Source: Takakia lepidozioides (Eukaryota > Streptophyta > Takakiopsida > Takakiales > Takakiaceae). From it: DNA of 64,000 bases. The notes beneath the pieces were generated by a model. It saw only the letters and a list, made by a program, of their open reading frames with translations. It was not told the origin of the DNA and searched no databases. The translations under genes and the position numbers were made by a program. The DNA is taken from the NCBI GenBank assembly GCA_030704615.1, contig CM060734.1, positions 10,168,001 to 10,232,000 of the forward strand, read 5' to 3'. This document shows positions 54,200-64,000 of this stretch, in pieces. How positions within the stretch are numbered: position 1 is the first letter of the stretch; each line of letters opens with the position of its first letter.

Positions 54200-55805
54200 G
54201 TATCTTCTTGAACTCTAGGCTTCCTTGCACCGAACTATGGCGGCTGTGAAGAAATCAGCAATGTATTCTTGCTCTCTTTGGCTCCCATACACCATCAATA
54301 GTAGCTCTAAGTCATGAGGAAGATGCTTGCCACAAACCAAGCCCTCTTTCTCATTTAAACTCCCCGAACACGCCACTCAAGACCGTGACAAGCAACCATG
54401 CCTTGCTGGTTTCCAGCCCTTGTAAGCACTAATTCATGCGCTCTCCTTGGCCATAACATGTATCTTAGAGCCTATTCTAGCCCCCTACACCTGCCACTTC
54501 AAGACCCATGCTCTGTCTAGGCTTGAAGTTGAAACCCCAACTCAAAACATGCTCTACAAGTGTTGGTCTGTCACATAAGAGCAAATCAGCCCCTTACCTT
54601 CCGTTCTAGCTCTCCAAAGCTTAAAGATAGAAGCTTCAATGGGCTGAATGCATGCTCTACACATGCATCCCCTTCACACAGGAGGTATCAGCCCCCTATC
54701 TTGGCTGAATGCATGCTCCACACATGCATCCCCTTCACACAAGAGGTAATATCAGCCCCCTATCTTGGCTGAATGCATGCTCCACACATGCATCCCTTCA
54801 CACAAGAGGTAATATCAGCCCCCTATCTTGGCTCCTTGATGCTCTCTGAAACAAGACTAAGCACTCCACAGCCTTTGTAAGCTCCTGAAACCCTAAGGTT
54901 TATATTTCTAGCCACAAGACACTCCTCTTGTGATGCAAGAGCTCTTCTTCCAAGCTCTGAAACCCTAGGTGCACATTCCATGGCCTTGCCGCACCTCTTA
55001 GCTCCTGTTCTAGCCCTACTCTTGCCATGGCACGAGCCCTCTCAATGTTGAAGCTCGAGATTGAAACCCAATCTCAACATACTCCACAAAGTGCACTGAT
55101 TTGCCCAAAGCCAAATCAGCCCTCTCGCTTGGTCTTTTAATCCTTCGCACAATGAAGCTCGCATTCCCAAGGCCAGTTCTCAGCTTTGCCACCAGAGCCA
55201 CTATAACCTGCTCTAGACTGATCATCTTCCCAATTGTGCTTGCTCATGCATGTATACAATCTGAAGTTCCATCAAGGTGCTCTAGAATTACCTGCAGCAC
55301 GGTGATTCATCTCTGAAGCTGAAGATCGAATGCCAAGGTCCACCATACTCGTAACCAGCATCGCCTCCGCTTCTAACAACCAAGAGCTCCACGGTACTCC
55401 TTGCATAACAACCTGGTTTCTCTCATTTTCAAGCAAAAGCCACAAGTGCTACAACTAACTCGTATCTGGCACTCACAGATACGAGCTCATCTGTCTCGAT
55501 TGATAAATAAGAAGAATACAAGCTTTCTCGAGCTCACAAACTTTGCACATAAAATCGTCACTCATATAAAGTCAAGCCAAGTACACCCCATGCTATGGGG
55601 AATCCATACTACGGCGCCATAGCTAGGCGCGGTGAGGCTCAACTCGAGAAAGATGAGCCTCCCCGCGCTTGCCGTGAAGATAACCACTCCATGGCCCAAA
55701 TCTGCCTTGATCCCTGGATTGACACTTGGGCCAGTCACAAATGTCAATATGTAAAAGTTAGCTATTTTCTAGCTAGTTTCACACTAGTGGTGAAATAACC
55801 TGACA
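54200..55805 (-). repeat. Second, tandem LTR unit upstream of A2
   Basis: A 1606-base unit of the same structure as 52646-54199, beginning TGTCAGGTTATTTCACC at 55805. It runs directly into the next LTR without a spacer. The two units are diverged, so the duplication is not very recent or arose from different copies. Confidence 0.7.
54640..54832. repeat. Three 64-base tandem repeats
   Basis: Units starting GGCTGAATGCATGCTC and carrying CACACATGCATCC and TATCAGCCCCC occur three times. Looser relatives occur at 53080-53410 in the other LTR unit. Confidence 0.85.
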
Positions 55806-57326
55806 ACTTGTATGTTAAAGAGGTTGAGAGCTAGGAGAATTTAGCTCTTGTATCACAAGGCTTGCAAAGAAAGATACTTGTAGTATTACACCAAGGTGTT
55901 CGAGAGTTCATGAATGAGCTTGTTTGCCACAAGATTTTCAAGGATTGCAAGAGGGAAGTCTTGTGTGTGTGGAAGCATGGATTCTAGGGTTTGAGAATCT
56001 TTTCTATGCATTATGGAGTCAATGGTGTATGCCATGACTTGTGGAGAGCGACTAAATGATTGTTGGTGCTCATTTCACTAGCAATCTAGGGTTAAACAAG
56101 CTCAAATGTGGATGTTGTGGAAGAGAAGCCAAGGAGCTACATAGGCTTGGGCTTGAAGACAACAAGGGCAAGCACATGGAGAGCATTAGGAAGCTCAAGA
56201 GGTTTGAAGGGGAGCATGTGAAGAATTCTTCCAATCATGGTGGTGTGGAGCCAAGCTTAGGGCATTGGAAGGGCTTGGAGAAGAACTTGTGGGAAGTCCT
56301 TGAAGAGAGATCATCATTCAAGGTATTCATAGCTTCACCTTAATTATATAATGTGACAAGAGGGGGAGGCAATGCCCAGCTATTCATGCTCCTAGTAGTG
56401 TGAGCTTTGTGGTGGATTGCTCTAGGTGAAGCAAGTGGTTGATCAAGCAAATGGTGCATGTGTGGAGCATGTTTTCCAAGTGTGGCTTCCAACTTCAAGC
56501 TTGAGAAGAGCTAGAAGGTGAAGGGAGCAAGTTGATTCCCTTGTGTATGAGGTGATGCATGTTTGGAGCATGCTTTTGGCTTGAGCTTTGCAATTTCAAA
56601 GCTTGAGAAGAGTGGCTCTTGAGCTAGCAAGTGAAGGGAGCTTGAATGATCAAGGCTTGAGAGGAAACAAGGCTTGGTGGCTTGCCAAAGGAGGTATAAG
56701 CTTGATTTTGAGTTCCAATGAGTGATGGAGCTTGTTGTGTGGCCAATGCATTGCTAGTTGAGTTGGAGACAAGCTTGAGTAGCTTGAAGTGAAGAAGATC
56801 TAGGGAATTTGCCTTGGTATCCCATAGAATTCATGGATGCTTGAGGGGATTAAGCATAGAGCTCCAAGGAGCACAAACCCTAGCTTGGTAAGGCTAAACC
56901 TCAAGGAAATAGAGGGGGAAGTGATTAAAGCTTAGGGGGAAATGGCTAAACCCTAGGGGGAAATGAACTACTCTATGAGGCGAAAATGGCTATTGCCAGG
57001 GGGAAATGGCTATTCCTAAGGAGAATACAAGGGGAATACAAGGAAAATACATATAGGCCCAGGAAAATATTGGGGAATATTATGGCATATTCTCAGGAAT
57101 ATTCTTATGAAACTTTGGGAACCTATTGGGAACATAGTGAGTCCTTGGAGGACTGTTTTGGGGTCCTTGGAGGGTTATTTGGAGGACAATTGGGAGTCCT
57201 TGGAGGACTGTTTAGGGTCATTGGAGGACTATTTGGAGGACTATTGGGAGTCCGTGGAGGACTGTTTGGGGTCCTTGGAGGACTATTCGGGGTCCTTGGA
57301 TGACTCTTTGGAGGACTATTTTCTGT
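55806..57326 (+). repeat. A-related LTR and leader on the + strand
   Basis: From about 55812 the sequence has the same kind of phrases as the A LTR (CATGTGTGGAGCATG, CTTCAAGCTTGAGAAG, GGCTTGCC). It reaches GAGCACAAACCCTAGCTTGGTAAGGCTAAACC at 56870, the same LTR-leader boundary as A. A leader with AGGGGGAAATGGCTA repeats follows. It ends abruptly at the RT of element C. It may be the real 5' end of C, with an internal deletion. Confidence 0.55.
57128..57325 (+). repeat. Minisatellite of CCTTGGAGGACT units
   Basis: Units of about 23-40 bases built from GGAGTCCTTGGAGGACTRTTT. Located in the leader, the position where family A has the GGGGCTGTGA array. Open frames made of repeated LGGLFG across it are artefacts. 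Confidence 0.85.
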
Positions 57327-58105
57327 GCGAACTCAGGGGTACTTCTGGGACACATTGTGTGTAAGAAAGGATTACTTGTGGACCCTAGAAAGACAGAGGC
57401 TATTAAAGCCTCACCACCACCAGGAAGTGTTAAGAGTCTAAGGAGATTCCTTGGACAAACCAGCTATTATAGAAGGTTTGTCCGACGGTATGCACAGATG
57501 GCGACACCATTGAGCAAGCTTTTGAAGAATGATGCAGTGTTTGCATTGACAGCTGAATGCCAACAGACATTTGAGGAACTTACATTGTCAGTAACAACTA
57601 CACCTGTGCTGATTAACCCACATTGGCATGTAGTATTTCATGTATACTGTGATGCCTCAGGAGAAGCATTGGGAGCTGTGTTAGCCCAAAATATCACAAG
57701 AAACATAGATTCACCTGTGTACTATGCTAGCAAATTATTGAACAGTGCTGAAAGGAACTATATAGCACCATTGAAAGAGAAGCATTGGCAATGATTTATG
57801 CAGTCAAGAAATTCAGGCATTACCTATTGGGAAGGAAGTTTATGTTTTATGTGGACCATCAGGCTCTGATTTATCTGGTGAACAAGCCTTTGATAAGTGG
57901 CAGGATAGCAAGATGGTTAATAATCTTGCACGAGTTTGAATTCGAAGTTGTTTACAAGCCTGGCCGTTTGCATCTTGTGGCAGATCACTTGTCACGCCTA
58001 TCAACAGGAGAGCCCGCCACGGGAGTAGACGACCAACTACCTGATGCGAGTCTATTTGCAGTGGAGGTGCAAGGAAGTGCAGATGATTGGTTAGATTGGC
58101 AGTGA
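57327..58105 (+). pseudogene. RT thumb and RNase H of element C
   Basis: Starts within RT (VLLGHIVCKKGLLVDPRKTE) and passes through SLRRFLGQTSYYRRFV into RNase H (HVYCDASGEALGAVLAQ, FYVDHQALIYLV, HLVADHLSRL). A frameshift near 57783 splits RNase H, and a TGA lies at 58103-58105. Gag, protease and the RT active site are missing. Confidence 0.85.
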
Positions 58106-59784
58106 CTAATCAGATACTACCTTACTCATGGTCAGTGCCCACCTACTTATGGGAAGGAACAGAGGAAAAGAATAGCTATCAAGGCTTTACCTTACACTAT
58201 GATAGGCAACAGAATGTATAAGCTAGGACCTGATGGAGTTCTGAAACGATGCTTGCACCACCATGAAGTAAATAAAGTTTTGGAGGAAGTTCATAAGGGA
58301 GTGGCTGGAGGTCATTTTGGAGAGGAGACTACCAGTAGGAAGATGCTACTTGCAGGTTACAGGTGGCCTACTTTGTTCAAGGATGTACACAAGTATTGCA
58401 AGAGTTGTGATGAGTGTCAGAGGCTAGGACCATTGCAGAGATCTGGAAAGATGGCTTTGCATCCTACGATGCCTACTGACCATTTCAGAAGTGGGGACTA
58501 GACTTTGTTGGACCAATAAACCCACCAGCCAGAAATACACAGAACAAGTATATAATCACAGCCACTGATTATACTACAAAGTGGGTAGAAGCTAAGGCTT
58601 TGAGGGACAACACAGCTAAGTCTACAGCAAGGTTCATGTATGAGAACATACTCACAAGATTTGGTTGTCCCCTGGAATTTATTAGTGACCAGGGAAGTCA
58701 CTTCATTAACGAGACTATAGAACTATTGACTAAAGAGTTCATGATTGTGCACAGGAAGAGTACAACCTATTACCCACAGGGTAATGGGCAGGCAGAGGCC
58801 ACAAACAAAATATTATGCACTATCTTGGCTAAGATAGTCAATGCCAACAGAACAGATTGGGATACAAAGCTACTGACAGCTTTGTGGTCATACAAAACTT
58901 CACATAAAGTCACAACCAAGTATACACCATTCCAATTAGTTTATGGTATGGAAGCTTTACTTCCAGTGGAATTCTTGTTACCTACCATGAGAATTGAATG
59001 GGGAAGGAGAATGGAATTGGAAGATTCAATTAAAGTCAAGAAACATGAATTATATTATGTGGAAGAAGTACGTGCTAATGCAGCAGATAACATGACCAGA
59101 ATTCAGATGAAGAGGAAGGATCAATTTGATGAAGGTAAACTGAAAACTTTTAAGACGGGTGATTTGGTTCTGTGGTTGCAGAAGAAGGGAAAGATTAAAG
59201 TTTCTAAGCTTAAGTCACCATGGAAAGGACCTTATGTCATACAGAAGATGTATGATAACAACACAGCCATGTTACAAACCATTAACAAAGAGATGCTGGG
59301 AAGAGTCAATGCCAATAAGTTGAAGGGATACAGTGGTATCCATGATAAACCATTGCAGCATGATTTGCATATTGAAACACATAAACAGTCACAGGCTGCA
59401 CCGGTGATATCAACGGAGCATGAAGTACGTGTCGTAAAGCCGAATGTGTATGGCCTGAGTGGAGAACACGGGTGTTCGCACAGTTATCACAGCCCATCAC
59501 AGCATCACACAAACTATCACAGTTTACCACAGTTTGTCACAGCCTGTCACAGCCCAACACAGCCTGCGCGGGTTGCACAGTCCATAGGATCAGTGACAGG
59601 TGGACGCGGGTTAACGTCAGAAAAGTGGCCGGCAAGTGAAAGGACAGCTTGGAAGTCAAACTCGGAGAATGTGCCACGCGGACAGGGGAAGACGAGAGCA
59701 TGTTTAAAATCGAACACGTGGCCACTAGGGCGAAGCACACCGCGGTGCATATATTGCAAAAGTGGGCGTCATCATGCAAGATGA
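58106..59784 (+). pseudogene. Integrase of element C with long C-terminal tail
   Basis: HHCC zinc binding at 58255-58430. A 1-base shift at about 58490 precedes the core: GLDFVGPINPP, ISDQGSHF, YYPQGNGQAEATN (D,D,E). The C-terminal region has TGDLVLWLQKKGKIK and WKGPYVIQKMYD. After GRVNANKLKGYSG the frame runs another 140 codons through a CACAGCCC repeat tract (59470-59570) to CIYCKSGRHHAR. That tract resembles the family A leader minisatellite. No chromodomain is present. Confidence 0.85.
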
Positions 59785-59829
59785 CAAACTGGGCCGTCAA
59801 AGTACCTACACGGTACATCAGCCAAAACT

Positions 59830-62800
59830 AATTGTGGGCCCATTAATGCATTAACGGAACCCTTTACGTATACAGCAAAGGGGGACCTTTGCCACATGTG
59901 CTGTCCTAGTGGACATTCTAGGTGGGAATGTCCACTGAAGGGGGTAAAATTAAGAAGTTACCCAAGAAGGCAACAGCCAATCAGGAGCGAGAATTTCATG
60001 CAGGTGGTTCCCTCCAAGAAACAAGAACAAGAAATTAGAAGAGTTATGAGCGAAAGAGTCAGGGTGGCTCCGAATAACCAGCGTCTCGACGGGAGGGGCA
60101 ATCAAAGCTATAGCTTTGTAGCTATGGCGGATATTACAGACTACACATTAGCTTTACTTCTCACGCAGTGGTGCAAGGACGGACGGATTGAAAGAACATT
60201 CTCTCTCACCCACTATCTGCAAGCCCCACAGGCTTACACGCACTTACCCGTTCCTTTCTGTGCCAACCATACCTTTATGCTCTATGCCCTGCAAGCTTTC
60301 CTACAGCTGTTTCAAACAAGGCCTTCTTGTTTGTCTGGAATGAAGAGAGTTAGGGGAATGGAGGATATCAGGATGAAGAGCACCACGATTCTGCAGAAGC
60401 AAACAATTGCTACACCACAGGCAGTGCAGCTGCTGAAGGAGTTGCGATTGGAAGGGCTGCTACGCAATGACTGGTCCTTGCATCATCGGAAGTATATGAT
60501 TCAATTTATTCAGAACTTTGAGCCTCGGACAGGAGTTACCCAGGTGCGGAGAGTAGATATAGAAATTACTCCCCAGTATTTGCAGCAATTGTTCGATTTG
60601 CCATCGGGTCATGTGGATGTGGATGAGCACAGGGCAAGATTGCAGATAGGGAATTTGTTCCAAGAAGGGAGTTTCTTTAAGACTCAAAGATACACCTGCA
60701 CCAAGGCCAAGTACCCAGGGCTAAGAGAAGTTGGCCAAATACTGAACGTTCTGTTTGCCATGAAACAGAACCAACAGTAATTGAGCAGATCATTCACGGA
60801 GGAGATACTCAAAGCTTTGAAGGGAGAGGATGTAGCTTGGGCGGAGTTGATGTACAATGGTCTGGTGGAAGAGATGAAGCGGTTACAGGGCATTGTTGCT
60901 AAGTCTCCGATCATAGTGTCTGGCCCAATAATTGCGCAAATTATCCTTGATTCTTGCATACTTGATGCGCGAGAACGTAAGGAGATGGGAGTGTTTGAGA
61001 CAGCAACCACTGTAATTGAGGAGCAGGGCTCTTCACATGGTGAAAGTGGATTGGAGGGGCGGCACCAGTCCAAGAGACAAAAGAGGGATACGACTGTGGC
61101 AGATCCACTAGCTTCAAAGAAACCACAAGATGATGTTTCCATAGCGCTTGTGTAGGATGAAGAGCAGCAGCACAGGGGGCTGTTATTGCTGGAAGCACGG
61201 CCTTTGGAGAGGGAGGAAGAAGTCACCTCAGTACCACAGCCACCACAGCCAGTTGACTCAATTGTTCCGGGGGTCACTCAGTTAGTACATGCTGTTACAC
61301 CCGAGCCTATTGCTATGGAAGGAGAAGGGTTGGACATTCCCACTACAGAGCAAGTAGTGGCAGAAATTGAGAAGGGTGACCTTCTCTATGAAAACTCTGG
61401 CTTGGACAAGGAACCAGTAGTACCAAAGATGCAGAGTTTGACCAAGGAAATCCCTGTTGTGCATGTGATGCCCGAACCTGTGGAGGAGGTTCCAGGGGTA
61501 GAATGTAAGGGCACTGCAGCACCTGTGGAGAATGAGGTCGTTCAGGAAGAAGATCTTGTGGGAACATGGCCTGAATGGTTGGTGAAACATCACACTGTGG
61601 AAAATCAGGGGGACCATCAACAAGTTTCCCATGAAGACCCACAACAGGCCATGCTTATGAGTTCCATAAGCAGGACACTCAATTTGTTGGGCACTTATGT
61701 GAAATCTCATGTTCCATCCACACAATTGGCAGCTTTGAGGGAGGAACTCAAGCAGGAATTTGAGGCTAGAATTGCCACCAAGTGTGCAAACAAGGTGGAT
61801 ATGGAGGTCAACCTCAAGTTGCAGAAAGAATTGGAGGACACGAAGGCTGCCCTGCAGCTAGCAAAGGGGAATCTGATTGAAGCGGGTCTACAGCAAGAGA
61901 AGTTGCATGAAGCACATAAGCAACAGCTATACCAATTGCAGGTGAAGCATGAGGGCAAGTTGCAACGTGCTCCATATAGAGTTGGAGGCAGTTCATCAGA
62001 AAATGACCATCCAATGTGCCACACTGACAACCGCTCTGGACAAACGACATTAGAATTTAACAAACAAGCAAAGAGGTGTATGATGGCAGAGGCTGAGACA
62101 GTAGAGCAAGAGAAACTCATTGCTGATTTGAGGGCTATAATCTGTCGCAATGAGGTTACTTTCTAACAAAACAGTCAGGTTGAGGCTGAGATTGAAAGGT
62201 ACATCCTGAAGTTGCAGCAAACACTCGCGGGCCAAAAGAATGAACTCTCTGTGGCTAACAAGGCTTGGAAGGAAGCCAATAATTTGGTTGCTGCCTATGC
62301 GGCCCTGGTTGAACCTCATGCGAAGCGCATGGAGGCTTTACAGCAACAGTTAGATGTGTACAGACTCAAGGAGGAACAGGCTCTCAGGGGTGCTACACAG
62401 GACTTGGTGGATAATCATCTTATGCAAGTATGGTTAACACAAGGGCCGGTGGAAGGGAAGGCACCACGAAAGCTCACTCAGAGGGAGATGAATGATTTCA
62501 GGTTGCAGGTGCAGAACATTGCCACAACTACTATAGACAATGTTTATAGTAGGATAGCGGAGTTAAAGGGCTGCAGACTCAAGTGGATGACCTGAGTTCC
62601 AATATTGACAAAAGAGTCTTTGTTCCCGAGGAGCAGCTGGTGGCTACTTATTTGCATGCCAGGACTCTGATTTTTCAGTCTTCTTCGCAGGAGGTGCAGG
62701 AGTTGCCGGTAGTAGGAGGGACAGTGGCGGCAATATCACAGCCCCCATAGCAGGTGGCTGTGCAGGTGGCTGACCCTGTTGATACCATGGCAAAGCCACA

Positions 62801-63881
62801 GTCTGAGGTTTGGGGGGATGCTGCTTTTAATCCACCTAGGACTCCTGCTGCACTGGAGTACAATCGGGCTATGATTATGCCCTTCAACCAAATTCCCATT
62901 GTGATGGATTTGGCTTGGAAGGAATTCAGTCCTCCACAGTCTTTGGCACATTATTACCAGATCATGCGCATTTGGTTGCCAGTGGCAACTCGGACTAAGG
63001 TTCTTCCGAACAATCGACCCATTGAGGATCATCATTTTGCAAGGTACTGGTCTGAGGCACGCACCATGTTGAAGGAATTAATTGCCTTCCAGGTTGTTCA
63101 TGGGTACATCTACATCAAGACCAAGGAAGTATCTAGTATTGTCATGGGCTGTGGATTCTACTATGCTACTTGTTTCATTGCACGTTATCACATTGAGCAG
63201 CAGAAGATGCAATCACAATTTCCGAGTTATTCCAGTGGGGATCATTGGGTCTTACCTTTAGTTCCACCCCATATGTATCTGTATGATGCAAAAGTCATGA
63301 TGCAGAAGGATTCCCAGCTTCGTTAATGGTTTAATTTGGCTTGGAACAACTTGGCCAAAGAGAAATTGGGCCCTGATGATATTTTCTATAAGAGACATGA
63401 AGCCTGGAAATACTTACACTGTTCCAAAGTCATTGGCACACCTCTCACCTATACGGCCAAGGAGTTCAGGGAGTTCTCTCATTTTGCTTGCAAGCGATTA
63501 AAGCAAGTAGTACAGTTTAAGCTTCCAGACATGGTGGGCCAACACTGTATGCCACGTAGGATTCCTGAGGAGCCACTTAAAGTTCGGCCACCGAAACACC
63601 TCAAGGGGGGAAATGATTATGATACTACTGGTTCTACAGAGGAACCTTTTGACATGGCGGAGAACTATGCACTCCAGATGGCAGAGAAGAAACGACGGGG
63701 ATCTCCTATGCCTGAGAGGTTACCTCGTTATCAACCACAGGAGGGTCAGACATTTCCATTTGGTGATCAATCGCCTCCATCAGCCAGTGACAGGGCTCGG
63801 GCTCGCACACAGAGCCCTCCAAATGACTCTCACCGTCAGAAGGGTGCTCGCTCACAAAGGTTTGCTGATCCTAAACAGTAA
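59830..63881 (+). pseudogene. Extra 3' ORF of element C: zinc knuckle and coiled coil
   Basis: About 1,340 codons between integrase and the 3' LTR, unrecognised as a family. First ATG at 59896, with a CCHC knuckle there (CHMCCPSGHSRWEC). Residues 75-290 are globular (ITDYTLALLLTQWCKDGRIE, VDIEITPQYLQQLFDLP). A Glu/Pro-rich acidic part follows (61200-61640). Then comes a long coiled coil (61730-62590: KLQKELEDTKAALQLAKG, QQTLAGQKNELSVANK). The last third is globular (MIMPFNQIPIVMDLAWKEF) with a Ser/Arg/Pro tail. In-frame stops lie at 60778, 61153, 62164, 62748 and 63324, with one frameshift near 62575. It occupies the place of env in other elements but has no signal peptide or membrane segment. 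Confidence 0.75.
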
Positions 63882-63903
63882 ACTGTGAGGACACAGCTTT
63901 TTG

Positions 63904-64000
63904 AGAGGGGGGAGGGGTAATGTTAGAGGGCTGTTTGGGACGTAGACACTTTTATGGGTTCTGTGGGGTACCCTTAATTTTTGCGCAGACTTACGGATGG
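63904..64000 (+). repeat. Polypurine tract and start of element C 3' LTR
   Basis: AGAGGGGGGAGGGG (63904-63918) is followed by TGTTAGAGGGCTG at 63921, the expected 3' LTR start. The LTR runs off the window. This fixes the extra ORF inside element C. Confidence 0.7.

Noticed and set aside
54640-54832. CRISPR-like array
   Set aside because: The units are contiguous 64-base tandem repeats without variable spacers, in a eukaryotic LTR.
56986-57303. Frame with repeated LGGLFG peptides
   Set aside because: Product of the CCTTGGAGGACT minisatellite, with no start context or domain.
59830-63881. Envelope-like gene of element C
   Set aside because: It is in the env position but has no signal peptide, transmembrane segment or fusion-like region; it has a CCHC knuckle and coiled coil.

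Overview
The window looks like nuclear DNA of a land plant. It holds three ordinary plant genes: an AP2/ERF factor of the DREB2 type, an F-box protein and an Abraxas-like MPN protein. These are buried in nested LTR retrotransposons, with pentatricopeptide-repeat (PPR) debris and tRNA-derived SINE-like sequences. I infer a seedless plant such as a fern, from the transposon load and from a DNMT3-type methyltransferase with canonical motif order; the sequence does not prove this.

The most interesting system is a Ty3/gypsy family, here called A. It encodes its own C5-cytosine DNA methyltransferase between protease and reverse transcriptase, and a PHD finger at the end of integrase. Copy A1 (1-10184, + strand) and copy A2 (43884-54199, - strand) are near-identical by eye; A3 (34867-36875, +) is a degraded 3' fragment. 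The inferred order is Gag-zinc knuckles-protease-DNMT, then a conserved in-frame UAG in a TMV-type leaky context (UAG CAA CCA), then RT-RNase H-integrase-PHD. The DNMT would thus be made with Gag, and the polymerase and PHD half only by readthrough. Both copies are decayed. Several lesions in A2, including one in methyltransferase motif VIII, are C-to-T changes of the kind left by methylated cytosines.

Layout: 1-10184 element A1. 10185-12700 intergenic DNA with two SINE-like sequences and two palindromes. 12703-13899 an unrecognised gene (-), cut by a chromovirus LTR at 13900-14617 beside an integrase scrap of element C. 14880-17545 intergenic. 18045-19376 Abraxas-like gene (-). 20348-20804 a PIF/Harbinger-type MITE. 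21424-22650 F-box gene (+). 25219-26994 DREB2 gene (-) with an upstream ORF in the same frame. 29632-30283 a solo LTR with target-site duplication. 30464-34842 chromovirus B1 (+), broken by family A LTR pieces. 34867-36875 A3. 36876-40745 chromovirus B2 (-), carrying a solo LTR at 38071-38410. 41180-42320 PPR pseudogene pieces in both orientations. 42320-43660 Gag-protease of another element (-). 43661-55805 element A2 with tandem 5' LTRs. 55806-57326 an LTR and leader related to family A, on +. 57327-64000 element C (+): RT, integrase, then a roughly 1,340-codon extra ORF and the start of its 3' LTR.

The three host genes in 18-27 kb are independent single genes, not an operon. Everything outside that island is mostly transposon or transposon-disturbed DNA.
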